The notes below the pieces were generated by a model, which saw only the letters and a program-made list of their open reading frames with translations, made no database searches and was not told where the DNA came from. The translations under genes were made by a program, and so were the position numbers. From an uncultured Eubacteriales bacterium (lineage in GTDB: Bacteria > Bacillota > Clostridia > Oscillospirales > UBA644), in the NCBI GenBank assembly GCA_900547165.1, contig URFZ01000003.1, positions 94,065-158,064 of the forward strand: DNA of 64,000 nucleotides. The letters are read 5' to 3'. Positions 25,401 to 33,001 of this stretch are shown here, piece by piece; within the stretch, counting starts at the first letter, position 1; each line of letters opens with the position of its first letter.

Positions 25401-26963
25401 CGCATCTATCGGCGGATTTGTTACCTGTGCGAAAAGTTGCTTGAAATAATTGAAAAGCAACTGATGTTTTTCGGAAAGAACCGCAAGCGGAACATCACAG
25501 CCCATGGATGCTGTCGCTTCGATGCCGTTTTTAGCCATCGGCAAAATTTCTTCGTTCAAATCCTCATAGGTATATCCGAAAACCTTATAAAGTCTTGCTC
25601 TCTCATCGTCGGAATACTCCTGAACCTTTTTGTTCGGAATGGAAAGTTCCGAAAGGTTGACAAGGTGCATATCGAGCCATTCGCCGTAAGGCTGTTTTGA
25701 AGCGTAATATTCTTTGCATTCTTTATCCGAGACGATTTTTTTGCCGACAGTATCGACAAGCAGCATCTTGCCCGGCTGAAGTCTGGACTTGCAGACAATA
25801 TTCTCAGCGGGAATATCAAGGACGCCGACTTCGGAAGAAAGTATAAGTTTTCTGTCAGAGGTGATGTAGTATCTTGCGGGACGAAGACCGTTTCTGTCAA
25901 GCACCGCGCCTACAAGGTCGCCGTCGGAGAACAAAATTGCGGCGGGACCGTCCCAAGGTTCCATCATCGTGGCATAATAGCGATAAAGGTCGCGCTTTCT
26001 GCGGCTCATGTTCGGGTCGTTTTTCCACGGCTCGGGAATGGTTATCATAACCGCAAGCGGAAGCGGAATGCCGTTCATCATCAAAAATTCGAGCGTATTG
26101 TCGAGCATTGCGGAGTCCGAACCCGCTGAATTTATAACAGGAAGAACTTTGTCCATATCCTCGTGAAGCACAGGTGACTGCATCGTTTCTTCACGCGCAA
26201 GCATTCTGTCCGCATTGCCTCGGATGGTATTTATTTCGCCGTTGTGCAGGATAAGTCTGTTCGGGTGCGCTCTTTCCCAACTCGGAGTGGTATTTGTCGA
26301 AAATCGGGAGTGAACCATTGCTATGGCGCTTTCATAAGCGGGGTCAAGCAAGTCCGCATAAAAACGGCGCAACTGTCCCACAAGGAACATTCCCTTGTAA
26401 ACAACCGTTCTCGAAGAAAGCGAACATACATAAGTATCGTCGTTGCTCTGTTCAAAAACGCGGCGAATTACAAAAAGTTTGCGGTCAAAGTCTATTCCTT
26501 TTTCAATATTCTGCGGTCTTCTTACAAAGCCCTGCATTATGTACGGCATTGAACTTTTTGCACGCTGACCGAGAATTCCGCTGTCGGTCGGAACATCTCT
26601 CCACGAGATGAACTCCACACCCTCTTTTGCGCAGATAACTTCAAACATTTTCTGCGCCTGACGGCGTTTGAGCGATTCCTGAGGGAAGAAAAACATTCCC
26701 ACACCGTAATCACGCGCCGCACCGAGCCCCGGAACAAGACGGCTGAAAAAGCCGTGCGAGATCTGCACGAGGATTCCTACGCCGTCGCCCGTTTCACCGG
26801 TCGCGTCCTTGCCCGCTCTGTGTTCGAGTTTTTCGACTATTGACAAAGCGTCGTCCACAATCGAATGCGATGCAACGCCGTCAATGCTGACGACCGCGCC
26901 GATACCGCAGGCATCATGTTCAAACGCTTCGTTATAAAGTGTTTTCCGAATATCTTTATTCAT
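22458..26963 (-). CDS. gltB: Glutamate synthase large subunit
   Basis: A 1501-residue subunit converting glutamine and 2-oxoglutarate to two glutamate. The class II amidotransferase domain begins with a short propeptide ending before the nucleophile Cys19 (HDACGIGAV). The central and FMN-binding synthase domains follow. The 3Fe-4S cysteines are in the MRVCNLDTCPVG segment. The C-terminal beta-helix carries GXGXG-type repeats. The full length matches the long bacterial alpha chain. AAAGGA lies ten bases before the ATG, and the gene follows asnB by 18 bases, so it shares asnB's regulation. Confidence 0.97.
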   Translation of the reverse strand: MNKDIRKTLYNEAFEHDACGIGAVVSIDGVASHSIVDDALSIVEKLEHRAGKDATGETGDGVGILVQISHGFFSRLVPGLGAARDYGVGMFFFPQESLKRRQAQKMFEVICAKEGVEFISWRDVPTDSGILGQRAKSSMPYIMQGFVRRPQNIEKGIDFDRKLFVIRRVFEQSNDDTYVCSLSSRTVVYKGMFLVGQLRRFYADLLDPAYESAIAMVHSRFSTNTTPSWERAHPNRLILHNGEINTIRGNADRMLAREETMQSPVLHEDMDKVLPVINSAGSDSAMLDNTLEFLMMNGIPLPLAVMITIPEPWKNDPNMSRRKRDLYRYYATMMEPWDGPAAILFSDGDLVGAVLDRNGLRPARYYITSDRKLILSSEVGVLDIPAENIVCKSRLQPGKMLLVDTVGKKIVSDKECKEYYASKQPYGEWLDMHLVNLSELSIPNKKVQEYSDDERARLYKVFGYTYEDLNEEILPMAKNGIEATASMGCDVPLAVLSEKHQLLFNYFKQLFAQVTNPPIDALREEIVTDTTVYVGSDGNLLDEKPDNCCVLKINNPILTSVDLMKIRSMNKPGFSVATVSLLYYVNTSLEKAIDRLFVECDRAYKKGANIIILSDRGIDENHVAIPSLLAVSAVEQYMVRTKKRTAVSVILESAEPRSVHHFATLLGYGARAVNPYLAQESIGALIDAGRLDKDYHTAVDDYNDAILHGIVKIASKMGVSTLQSYQSAQLFEAVGICKEVIDKYFTNTVSPVEGIGLKEIAEGVEFRHDLAFDPLGRGVDETLESIGLHKLRSGKNAEDHMYSPKTIIALREATRSGSYEKFKEYSALVDDERKPHTLRGLLEFVWDKNGGIPLEEVEPASEIVKRFKTGAMSYGSISEEAHTCMAVAMNTLGGKSNSGEGGEDPARFGTNKNSAIKQVASGRFGVTSEYLCSAKEIQIKMAQGAKPGEGGHLPGKKVYPWIAKTRFSTPGVSLISPPPHHDIYSIEDLAQLIFDLKNANRDARISVKLVSEEGVGTIASGVAKAGAGVVLISGYDGGTGAAPKSSIHNAGLPWELGLAEAHQTLVKNGLRSRVRLETDGKLMSGRDVAIACLLGAEEFGFATAPLVTMGCVMMRVCNLDTCPVGIATQNPELRKRFCGKPEYVMNFMLFIAEELREIMAKLGVRTVDELVGHTEMLRMRQKRVTHRADTIDLSSVLGEPSPIHYKDADKFDFELEKTLDEKVLLPAFEPYFAKKKPHKENVEVSSTNRTFGTILGSVITKKLGTALDDDTYTVNCHGGGGQSFGAFIPKGLTVNLTGDANDYFGKGLSGGKIVVKPEEKSAFEAKDNIIIGNVALYGATSGEAYINGIAGERFCVRNSGAVAVCEGCGDHGCEYMTGGRAVILGKTGKNFAAGMSGGIAYVFDDAHDLYMKINKEMVHMSEVTSKRDVAELKTLISAHVERTGSPFGRQILSDFEEYLPKFKKIIPKDYERMLNAVEELEEKGVSHDEAAMQAFYALQRS

Positions 26964-26981
26964 ATATCGGTTTTCCTTTCA

Positions 26982-28562
26982 TCATTGACCGCTGGCACCG
27001 TAGTTCGAAAGTACACGGGCGGAGGGGTCGTTTACGTTGCACCCCGCCCAACTCTTGTTCGGCATCCAAAAGTCTTTTATCATTTCCGCCTGTCCGGGAT
27101 AAAACTTTTCAAAAAGTTCTCTGTAAAGGAGAGATTCCTTTGTGAACGGAGCGGCGTAGGTATATTTCTTGATTTTTGTCTCAAACTCTTCGTCCGAATA
27201 TTTTTTCTCGGCATACGCTTTCAAGTCATCGACCATCGAGTGTCCTACGGCATCGCTGAACGCGGCTTTTTCGCGCATCAATATGTCTTCGGGCAACCAG
27301 TCGCCCTCAAAAGCGTGACGGAGCAGATACTTGCCTTTTCCGTAACGGTTAATTTTGATTTCGGGGTCGAGACTCATAACGTATGAAGCGAAATCGAGGT
27401 CTCCGAACGGCACACGAGCTTCAAGGGAGTTGACGGAAATACATCTGTCGGCACGGAGAACGTCGTACATATAAAGCTCTCTTACCCTCTTCTGTGCCTC
27501 TTTCTGAAACTCTTCCGCAGACGGCGCGAAATCTGTATATTTATATCCGAAAAGTTCATCAGAAATCTCGCCCGTAAGCAAAACCCTTATGTCTGTGTTT
27601 TCGTGAATATATTTGCAGACAAGATACATACCCATTGAAGCGCGAATCGTCGTTATGTCATACGTTCCGAGCAGAGCGACAACATCGGGCAGAGCCTTTA
27701 TAACATCGTCTTCCGTCATAATGACTTCCGTATGTTCGGAGCCGATATAATCCGCAACTTCGCGGGCATATTTCAAATCTATCGCATCGGTACTCATACC
27801 TATCGCGAACGTTTTTATCGGCTTTTTTGAGAGTTTTGCCGCCACGGAACATACAAGAGAAGAATCAAGCCCGCCCGAAAGAAGAAAGCCTACGGGAGCA
27901 TCGGCGTCAAGCCTCTTTTCAATGCCCGCAACAAGTTTTTCGTGTATTTTTTTGCAAGCAGTCTCAACATCGTCGTGACATACTTTGTCAACTTTTCCTA
28001 TGTCGCGATAGCAAACAAACTTGCCGTCCTTATAAAAATGCCCCGGAGGGAACGGCATAACCTTTTCGCAAAGACCGACAAGGTTTTTGGCTTCGCTCGC
28101 AAACATAATGTTTCCGTCATCGGCATAGCCGTAAAACAGCGGACGTATACCGAACGGGTCGCGTGCGGCGATATATTTATCGGCTTTTGCATCGTAAATA
28201 ATCAGCGCATATTCGGAGTCAAGCATTCCGAACATATCCGTGCCGTATTCCTTATACAGCGGCAGCAGCAGTTCGCAGTCGGAATCGCTGACAAATTTAT
28301 ACCCTTTTTCTTCGAGTTCCTTTTTCAGTTTTCTGAATCCGTATATCTCGCCGTTGCAGACGACATAGTTACCCCCAAACGCAAACGGCTGCATACCGCT
28401 TTCGTCAAGTCCCATGATAGCAAGTCTGTGAAAGCCCAAAAGCCCCTTGCCCGTATCAATGATACGGGACATATCGGGGCCTCTGGAGACGGTCTTGTCA
28501 AAGCCCGTCTTAAAATCTTTGATTGTCATAACGGTACCGCAGTACCCCATAATCGAACACAT
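26982..28562 (-). CDS. asnB: Asparagine synthetase (glutamine-hydrolysing)
   Basis: This enzyme makes asparagine from aspartate, ATP and glutamine. The mature N-terminal Cys2 follows the chosen start (MCSIMGYCG), giving 526 residues. RGPD and the class II glutaminase motifs follow. The ATP pyrophosphatase loop SGGLDSS sits in the synthetase domain. The ATG at 28562 has GGAGGACGA in front. That ribosome site is complementary to an upstream segment of the T-box leader. An upstream in-frame start (28583) would add a basic heptapeptide and block the Cys2 nucleophile, so I rejected it. Confidence 0.96.
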   Translation of the reverse strand: MCSIMGYCGTVMTIKDFKTGFDKTVSRGPDMSRIIDTGKGLLGFHRLAIMGLDESGMQPFAFGGNYVVCNGEIYGFRKLKKELEEKGYKFVSDSDCELLLPLYKEYGTDMFGMLDSEYALIIYDAKADKYIAARDPFGIRPLFYGYADDGNIMFASEAKNLVGLCEKVMPFPPGHFYKDGKFVCYRDIGKVDKVCHDDVETACKKIHEKLVAGIEKRLDADAPVGFLLSGGLDSSLVCSVAAKLSKKPIKTFAIGMSTDAIDLKYAREVADYIGSEHTEVIMTEDDVIKALPDVVALLGTYDITTIRASMGMYLVCKYIHENTDIRVLLTGEISDELFGYKYTDFAPSAEEFQKEAQKRVRELYMYDVLRADRCISVNSLEARVPFGDLDFASYVMSLDPEIKINRYGKGKYLLRHAFEGDWLPEDILMREKAAFSDAVGHSMVDDLKAYAEKKYSDEEFETKIKKYTYAAPFTKESLLYRELFEKFYPGQAEMIKDFWMPNKSWAGCNVNDPSARVLSNYGASGQ

Positions 28563-28564
28563 AA

Positions 28565-28835
28565 TCGTCCTCCGTTTTCGCACGTTTGAGTTTTTTAGGA
28601 CGAGCGTGTGCAGCCCGCGGTACCACCTAATTTACCTTCTTATGAAGATCACTCTGTTCGGTTCTGTCAAACCTATTCACTTAACGCGTGATCACGGCGC
28701 ACCTACTGACCCGCCGAACGGGGTTCGGATTGCGGCTCGGGAGGGTTTTTCACGCGGGATCGGAGCATGGCTCACACCGTCCCATACTCGCTGTTTCCGA
28801 TTTTTCCGCGTTACTCGTCTCCGTCAATGCCTTTG
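28565..28835 (-). promoter_or_regulatory. Asparagine-specific T-box leader of asnB, apparently translational
   Basis: On the minus strand the leader shows stem I elements (GACGGAGACGAGTA, then GGGACGGTGTGAGCC). A specifier loop reads GAAA-AAC-CCTCCC-GAGC, so the specifier codon is AAC (28745-28747), Asn. The T-box AGGTGGTACCGCGG is at 28615-28628. Downstream there is no T run. Instead TCGTCCT, complementary to the asnB ribosome site AGGACGA (28565-28571 against 28597-28603), closes a helix over it. I infer that uncharged tRNA-Asn frees the site. The remaining bases up to guaA (28836-28951) hold no promoter I can define. Confidence 0.9.
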
Positions 28836-28951
28836 AAATGATCGTCGGAAGTCTCACTCTTTTTCCGTCGAACACTTTCAACACAAAACACAACTCCAAT
28901 GCGTTCTGTGTTCCTGTTTTACCGCCTTAAAACTTTTCCGTGGAAATATTT

Positions 28952-30508
28952 TTATTCCCATTCCACCGTCGCGGGCGGTTTTGATGTTATGTCGTAAACT
29001 ATTCTGTTGATACCTTTGACCTCATTGACTATCCTTGTCGAGATGCGGTCAAGCAACTCGTAAGGAATTCTCGCCCACTCCGCGGTCATAAAGTCTTTGG
29101 TCGTGACGGCTCTCAAAGCCAGCACGTTATCGTATGTTCTTCCGTCGCCCATGACGCCGACCGAATGCAGGTCCGTCAGAACGGCGAAATACTGATTGAT
29201 GTTTTTATCTTCTCCGCTTTTCGCTATTTCATCTCTCATGATGAAGTCCGCTTCGCGAAGCGTATCGGCTTTTGCCTTTGTTATATCGCCGATTATGCGT
29301 ATCGCAAGTCCAGGTCCGGGGAACGGCTGACGCATAACCACGCTTTCGGCAAGTCCGAGTTCACGTCCGAGAGCACGAACCTCGTCTTTAAAAAGAAGAC
29401 TCAACGGTTCAAGAACTCCCTTGAATCTTGCAACGACTTCGGGTGGCAACAGCCTGTTATGATGGCTCTTTATAACTTCTGCATCGCCCTCTCCCGACTC
29501 GATAACGTCGGGATATATCGTTCCCTGCGCAAGGAAGTCTCTGTTCGTTATGCCGAATCTGTCCGCCTCGTCGCGGAAAACATAACCGAACTCCGCTCCG
29601 ATTATATGACGTTTTGTCTGCGGGTCCGTAACTCCCGCAAGCTTGTCAAGAAAACGTTTTTCGGCATCGACGCGCACAAAATTGATGTCCCATTTTTTGA
29701 ATGCCGCTTCTATCTCGTCGCCCTCGTTCTTTCTCATAAGACCGTGGTCAACAAAAACGCAAGTCAGTCTTTTGCCTATCGCCTGACCGAGAAGCGCCGC
29801 AAGAACCGAAGAGTCAACACCGCCCGAAAGAGCCAGCAGCACTCGTCCGTTCTCGCCTATCTCCTCACGCAGATGTGCGATGGTCGTCTTGCAGAAGTCA
29901 CCCATCGTCCAACTGCCCGTTGCGCGGCAAACTTCGTAAAGGAAGTTTCGTATCATCTGAAAACCGTATTGCGTGTGATTCACTTCCGGATGGAACTGAA
30001 CACCGTAAAATCCATTTTCTTCATCCGCAATTGCAACATTGGGGCAAGCGTCGCTGTGTGCAACAAGTTTGAACGCAGACGGTAAGTCGGACATATAGTC
30101 TCCGTGGCTCATCCACGTCACGCTTTCTTTCGGAAGCCCCTTGAAAAGTCTGCAATCAGTATCAAAGAAAGTCTCCGTTTTTCCGTATTCTCTGGCAGAA
30201 TCGCTTGCCGCTGCGGAAACCTTGCCGCCGAGCGTATGCGCAATGAGTTGACACCCGTAGCAAATTCCGAGAACGGGAACGCCGAGTTCGAATATTTTCG
30301 GATCGACTTTCGGGGACGACTCTTCGTAAACGCTGTTCGGACCACCTGTGAAAATGATGCCTATCGGGTTGAACGCCCGTATTTCGTCAAGCGTCATTTT
30401 GTAGGATTTTACTTCGCAATAAACGTTGCACTCGCGGACTCTTCGGGCAATAAGTTGATTATACTGTCCTCCGAAATCCAAAACGAGCACTTTTTCTCGG
30501 TTCGTCAT
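28952..30508 (-). CDS. guaA: GMP synthase (glutamine-hydrolysing)
   Basis: This enzyme converts XMP to GMP with glutamine and ATP. The N-terminal class I amidotransferase has its nucleophile Cys83 in GICYGC. The ATP-pyrophosphatase loop is LSGGVDSS, and the C-terminal dimerisation domain ends in the usual VEWE. The 518-residue length is normal. It follows glnN by 35 bases with AGGAG about ten bases before the ATG, and is probably cotranscribed with glnN. Confidence 0.97.
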   Translation of the reverse strand: MTNREKVLVLDFGGQYNQLIARRVRECNVYCEVKSYKMTLDEIRAFNPIGIIFTGGPNSVYEESSPKVDPKIFELGVPVLGICYGCQLIAHTLGGKVSAAASDSAREYGKTETFFDTDCRLFKGLPKESVTWMSHGDYMSDLPSAFKLVAHSDACPNVAIADEENGFYGVQFHPEVNHTQYGFQMIRNFLYEVCRATGSWTMGDFCKTTIAHLREEIGENGRVLLALSGGVDSSVLAALLGQAIGKRLTCVFVDHGLMRKNEGDEIEAAFKKWDINFVRVDAEKRFLDKLAGVTDPQTKRHIIGAEFGYVFRDEADRFGITNRDFLAQGTIYPDVIESGEGDAEVIKSHHNRLLPPEVVARFKGVLEPLSLLFKDEVRALGRELGLAESVVMRQPFPGPGLAIRIIGDITKAKADTLREADFIMRDEIAKSGEDKNINQYFAVLTDLHSVGVMGDGRTYDNVLALRAVTTKDFMTAEWARIPYELLDRISTRIVNEVKGINRIVYDITSKPPATVEWE

Positions 30509-30543
30509 CTGATCTTTTCTCCTGTATATATGCTGATTTTATT

Positions 30544-32634
30544 TTATCTAACGCCGAAAAGAAGTTCTCCGTAAGAGGGATACGGCCACTTGTCGGCGGA
30601 TGCTATCATCTCCATCTCGTCAACGGAAACGCGAAGCATACGCATATCGTCGAGGATAGTGGACTTGTAAAATTCGGCGAGGGCTTCGAGACCGTCGACG
30701 GATTTTGAGTCGAGAAGATCTTTTTCAAGTTTCTTTGTTGCTCTGTAAGCCGCTCCGAGAAGCGCGCTGAGCATCTTTGTGTTATCTCTTTCGTAAGAGC
30801 AATCAACGTCAACGGAAAGAGAAAGTTTTTTAAGCGCGGCGTCCGCAAGTTCGGAAGAGTAGGCACTCATCGCAGGCAAAATGTCTTTGTGAACCATGTC
30901 AAGCATGGTTAGTGCTTCGATGTTGATCACCTTGCAGTAATTTTCAAGACGAACCTCGTGACGTGCTTTCAACTCTGTTTCAGTAAGAACCTTGTGGGAT
31001 ACGAACAGGTCGATATTCTTTTGGTCAAGCATGTGGGCAAGTGCGTCGGGCGTTGTCTTCAAGTTGTAAAGCCCACGCTTTTCAGCCTCTTTTACCCAGG
31101 ACTCGTCATATCCGTCGCCGTTGAAGATTATGCGCTTATGTTCTTTTATGGTCTTCATTATAAGGTCGTGAAGAGCCTCTTCAAAATTCTCCGTGCCTTC
31201 AAGAGCGTCCGCAAACTGTTTCAACTCTTCCGCAACGGAAGTGTTAAGAACGGTGTTTGCGCAGGATATGGAAGCCGCAGAACCGAGCATACGGAACTCA
31301 AACTTGTTGCCTGTAAACGCGAACGGGCTTGTTCTGTTTCTGTCCGTCGTGTCTCTGGGGAACTTGGGAAGCGTATGAACGCCTATTCTCATAAGTTCTT
31401 TTTGCTTTGCGTCGTATTTTGAATCTTTTTCTATCGCTTCAAGAATTTCGGAAAGGTCGGAGCCGAGGAACATCGAAACTATCGCCGGAGGCGCTTCATT
31501 CGCACCGAGACGGTGGTCGTTGCCCGCAGAAGCGACGGAGATTCTCAAAAGATCCTGATATTCGTCAACCGCCTTGATAACGGCGCAGAGGAAAAGCAGG
31601 AACTGTGCGTTTTCATAGGGTGTTTCGCCGGGTTCGAGCAGGTTTACGCCCGTATCGGTGGAAATTGACCAGTTGTTATGTTTGCCGCTGCCGTTTACGC
31701 CGGCAAAAGGCTTTTCCGCAAGCAGACAAACCATATCGTGATTCTTTGCAACTTTCTGCATAAGTTCCATCGTCAACTGGTTATGGTCTGCGGCGATGTT
31801 TGTCGTTGTAAATATAGGCGCCATTTCATGCTGTGAAGGAGCGACTTCGTTATGCTCTGTTTTTGCAAGAACGCCGAGTTTCCAAAGTTCCTCGTTCAGG
31901 TCTTTCATAAACGCCGCAACACGGGGCTTGATGGTGCCGAAATAGTGGTCGTCAAGTTCCTGTCCTTTCGGTGCTCTTGCGCCGAAAAGAGTTCTGCCCG
32001 TATATATAAGGTCTTTTCTTTTATCGAAAAGAGATTTGTCGATAAGGAAATATTCCTGTTCGGGACCGACGGTGGTTTTTACGGTCTGAACATTCGTGTT
32101 GCCGAAAAGTTTCAGCACACGCATAGCCTGTCTGTTTATCGCTTCCATTGAACGCAGAAGCGCGGTTTTCTGGTCAAGTGCTTCGCCGCCGTAAGAACAG
32201 AAAACGGTGGGAATGCAAAGGACACCGTCCTTTATAAACGCGTAAGACGTTGCGTCCCAAGCGGTATAACCTCTTGCTTCAAACGTTGCACGAAGACCGC
32301 CCGAGGGGAACGAAGATGCGTCGGGTTCGCCCTGAATGAGTTCTTTGCCCGAGAACTCCATGATAACCTTACCCGATTTGGGAGAAATGAAACTGTCGTG
32401 CTTTTCAGCCGTGATTCCCGTCATCGGTTGGAACCAGTGAGTGTAATGCGTTGCGCCCTTTTCGATAGCCCAATCTTTCATGGCGTTTGCCACGATGTTT
32501 GCAAGGCTCAAATCAAGATGTTTGCCTATCTTGATGGTTCTCTGCAGCGCTTTGTAAGTGTCTTTCGGAAGGCGTGCTTCCATGGTGTCGTCGTCGAATA
32601 CCATAGATCCGAAGATTTCCGTCACTTTGCTCAT
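30544..32634 (-). CDS. glnN: Glutamine synthetase type III
   Basis: An ATP-dependent ammonia assimilation enzyme of the large GSIII class, about 696 residues from the chosen start (MSKVTEIFGS). Family marks include THWFQPMTG, the glutamate-binding GPEQEYFLID, HNEVAPSQHEMAPIF and GSGKHNNWS. The ATG at 32634 has AAGGAG seven bases before it. A 12-residue upstream extension is not family-like. It is divergent from a type I glnA. Its leader contains a terminator preceded by an ANTAR-type hairpin, so transcription is probably controlled by antitermination. Confidence 0.96.
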   Translation of the reverse strand: MSKVTEIFGSMVFDDDTMEARLPKDTYKALQRTIKIGKHLDLSLANIVANAMKDWAIEKGATHYTHWFQPMTGITAEKHDSFISPKSGKVIMEFSGKELIQGEPDASSFPSGGLRATFEARGYTAWDATSYAFIKDGVLCIPTVFCSYGGEALDQKTALLRSMEAINRQAMRVLKLFGNTNVQTVKTTVGPEQEYFLIDKSLFDKRKDLIYTGRTLFGARAPKGQELDDHYFGTIKPRVAAFMKDLNEELWKLGVLAKTEHNEVAPSQHEMAPIFTTTNIAADHNQLTMELMQKVAKNHDMVCLLAEKPFAGVNGSGKHNNWSISTDTGVNLLEPGETPYENAQFLLFLCAVIKAVDEYQDLLRISVASAGNDHRLGANEAPPAIVSMFLGSDLSEILEAIEKDSKYDAKQKELMRIGVHTLPKFPRDTTDRNRTSPFAFTGNKFEFRMLGSAASISCANTVLNTSVAEELKQFADALEGTENFEEALHDLIMKTIKEHKRIIFNGDGYDESWVKEAEKRGLYNLKTTPDALAHMLDQKNIDLFVSHKVLTETELKARHEVRLENYCKVINIEALTMLDMVHKDILPAMSAYSSELADAALKKLSLSVDVDCSYERDNTKMLSALLGAAYRATKKLEKDLLDSKSVDGLEALAEFYKSTILDDMRMLRVSVDEMEMIASADKWPYPSYGELLFGVR

Positions 32635-32737
32635 AATAAAACTCCTTTTACATAAATACGAAAACGGCAAGGGTATTTTCGGAGAAGTCCGGCACGACGC
32701 CCTTGTCGTTGAAAAGTCTTCATATTAAAACGAAAAA

Positions 32738-32777
32738 CCGCAGACAAGTCCTCTCTTGTCTGCGGCTTCCTTGTCGC
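32738..32777 (-). promoter_or_regulatory. glnN leader: hexaloop hairpin overlapping an intrinsic terminator (ANTAR-type attenuator)
   Basis: In the leader, GCGACAAGGAAGCCGC (32762-32777) folds into a stem with hexaloop AAGGAA, having A at position 1 and G at position 4. Its last four bases are also the first four of a perfect 11-bp stem (32738-32748 with 32755-32765) followed by five T, an intrinsic terminator. That stem's own hexaloop is AGAGGA, again A1 and G4. Paired A1/G4 hexaloops next to a terminator are the known target of ANTAR antiterminators such as EutV and NasR. Confidence 0.75.
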
Positions 32778-32789
32778 TTTATGCTTTGT

Positions 32790-32818
32790 ATTGTACCACC
32801 CCGCAAACGATTTGTCAA
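32790..32818 (-). promoter_or_regulatory. Sigma-A promoter of glnN
   Basis: TTGACA (32813-32818) and TACAAT (32790-32795) on the minus strand with a 17-base spacer. The terminator at 32738-32765 lies between this promoter and glnN. Confidence 0.88.
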
Positions 32819-32859
32819 TACCCTTTTTAAAACTTTTTCTGTTTTTTTATCGAAAACTG

Positions 32860-32888
32860 TTGACATCTATCTTCATTATGAGTATAAT
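32860..32888 (+). promoter_or_regulatory. Consensus sigma-A promoter of glnA
   Basis: TTGACA (32860-32865) and TATAAT (32883-32888), both perfect, with 17 bases between. The divergent glnN -35 element is 41 bases away. Confidence 0.92.
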
Positions 32889-32894
32889 ACCTCT

Positions 32895-32954
32895 GTAAAC
32901 AAGGATGTTTGCCGACAAGGGAGCAGTACCCGCTTCGGCAGACGTCCTGTTTTT
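32895..32954 (+). promoter_or_regulatory. glnA leader: hexaloop hairpin mutually exclusive with an intrinsic terminator
   Basis: GTAAAC-AAGGAT-GTTTGC (32895-32912) forms a 6-bp stem with hexaloop AAGGAT (A1, G4). Its 3' arm is part of the 5' arm of a 14-bp stem (32902-32915 with 32935-32948) that ends in five T, so only one can form at a time. A second A1/G4 hexamer, AAGGGA (32917-32922), lies in the terminator loop with only a weak stem. The 13 bases at 32912-32924 match the glnN leader segment CGACAAGG-AGC at 11 positions. Confidence 0.75.
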
Positions 32955-33001
32955 GTTTGATTTTTCCGACAACACTATTAAATATGTAGGGAGTCTTTTC
33001 T

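Noticed and set aside
28591..28596. Six-T run near asnB as a T-box terminator tail
   Set aside because: The T run is on the plus strand. On the asnB transcript it reads as A, so it cannot serve as a terminator for that leader.
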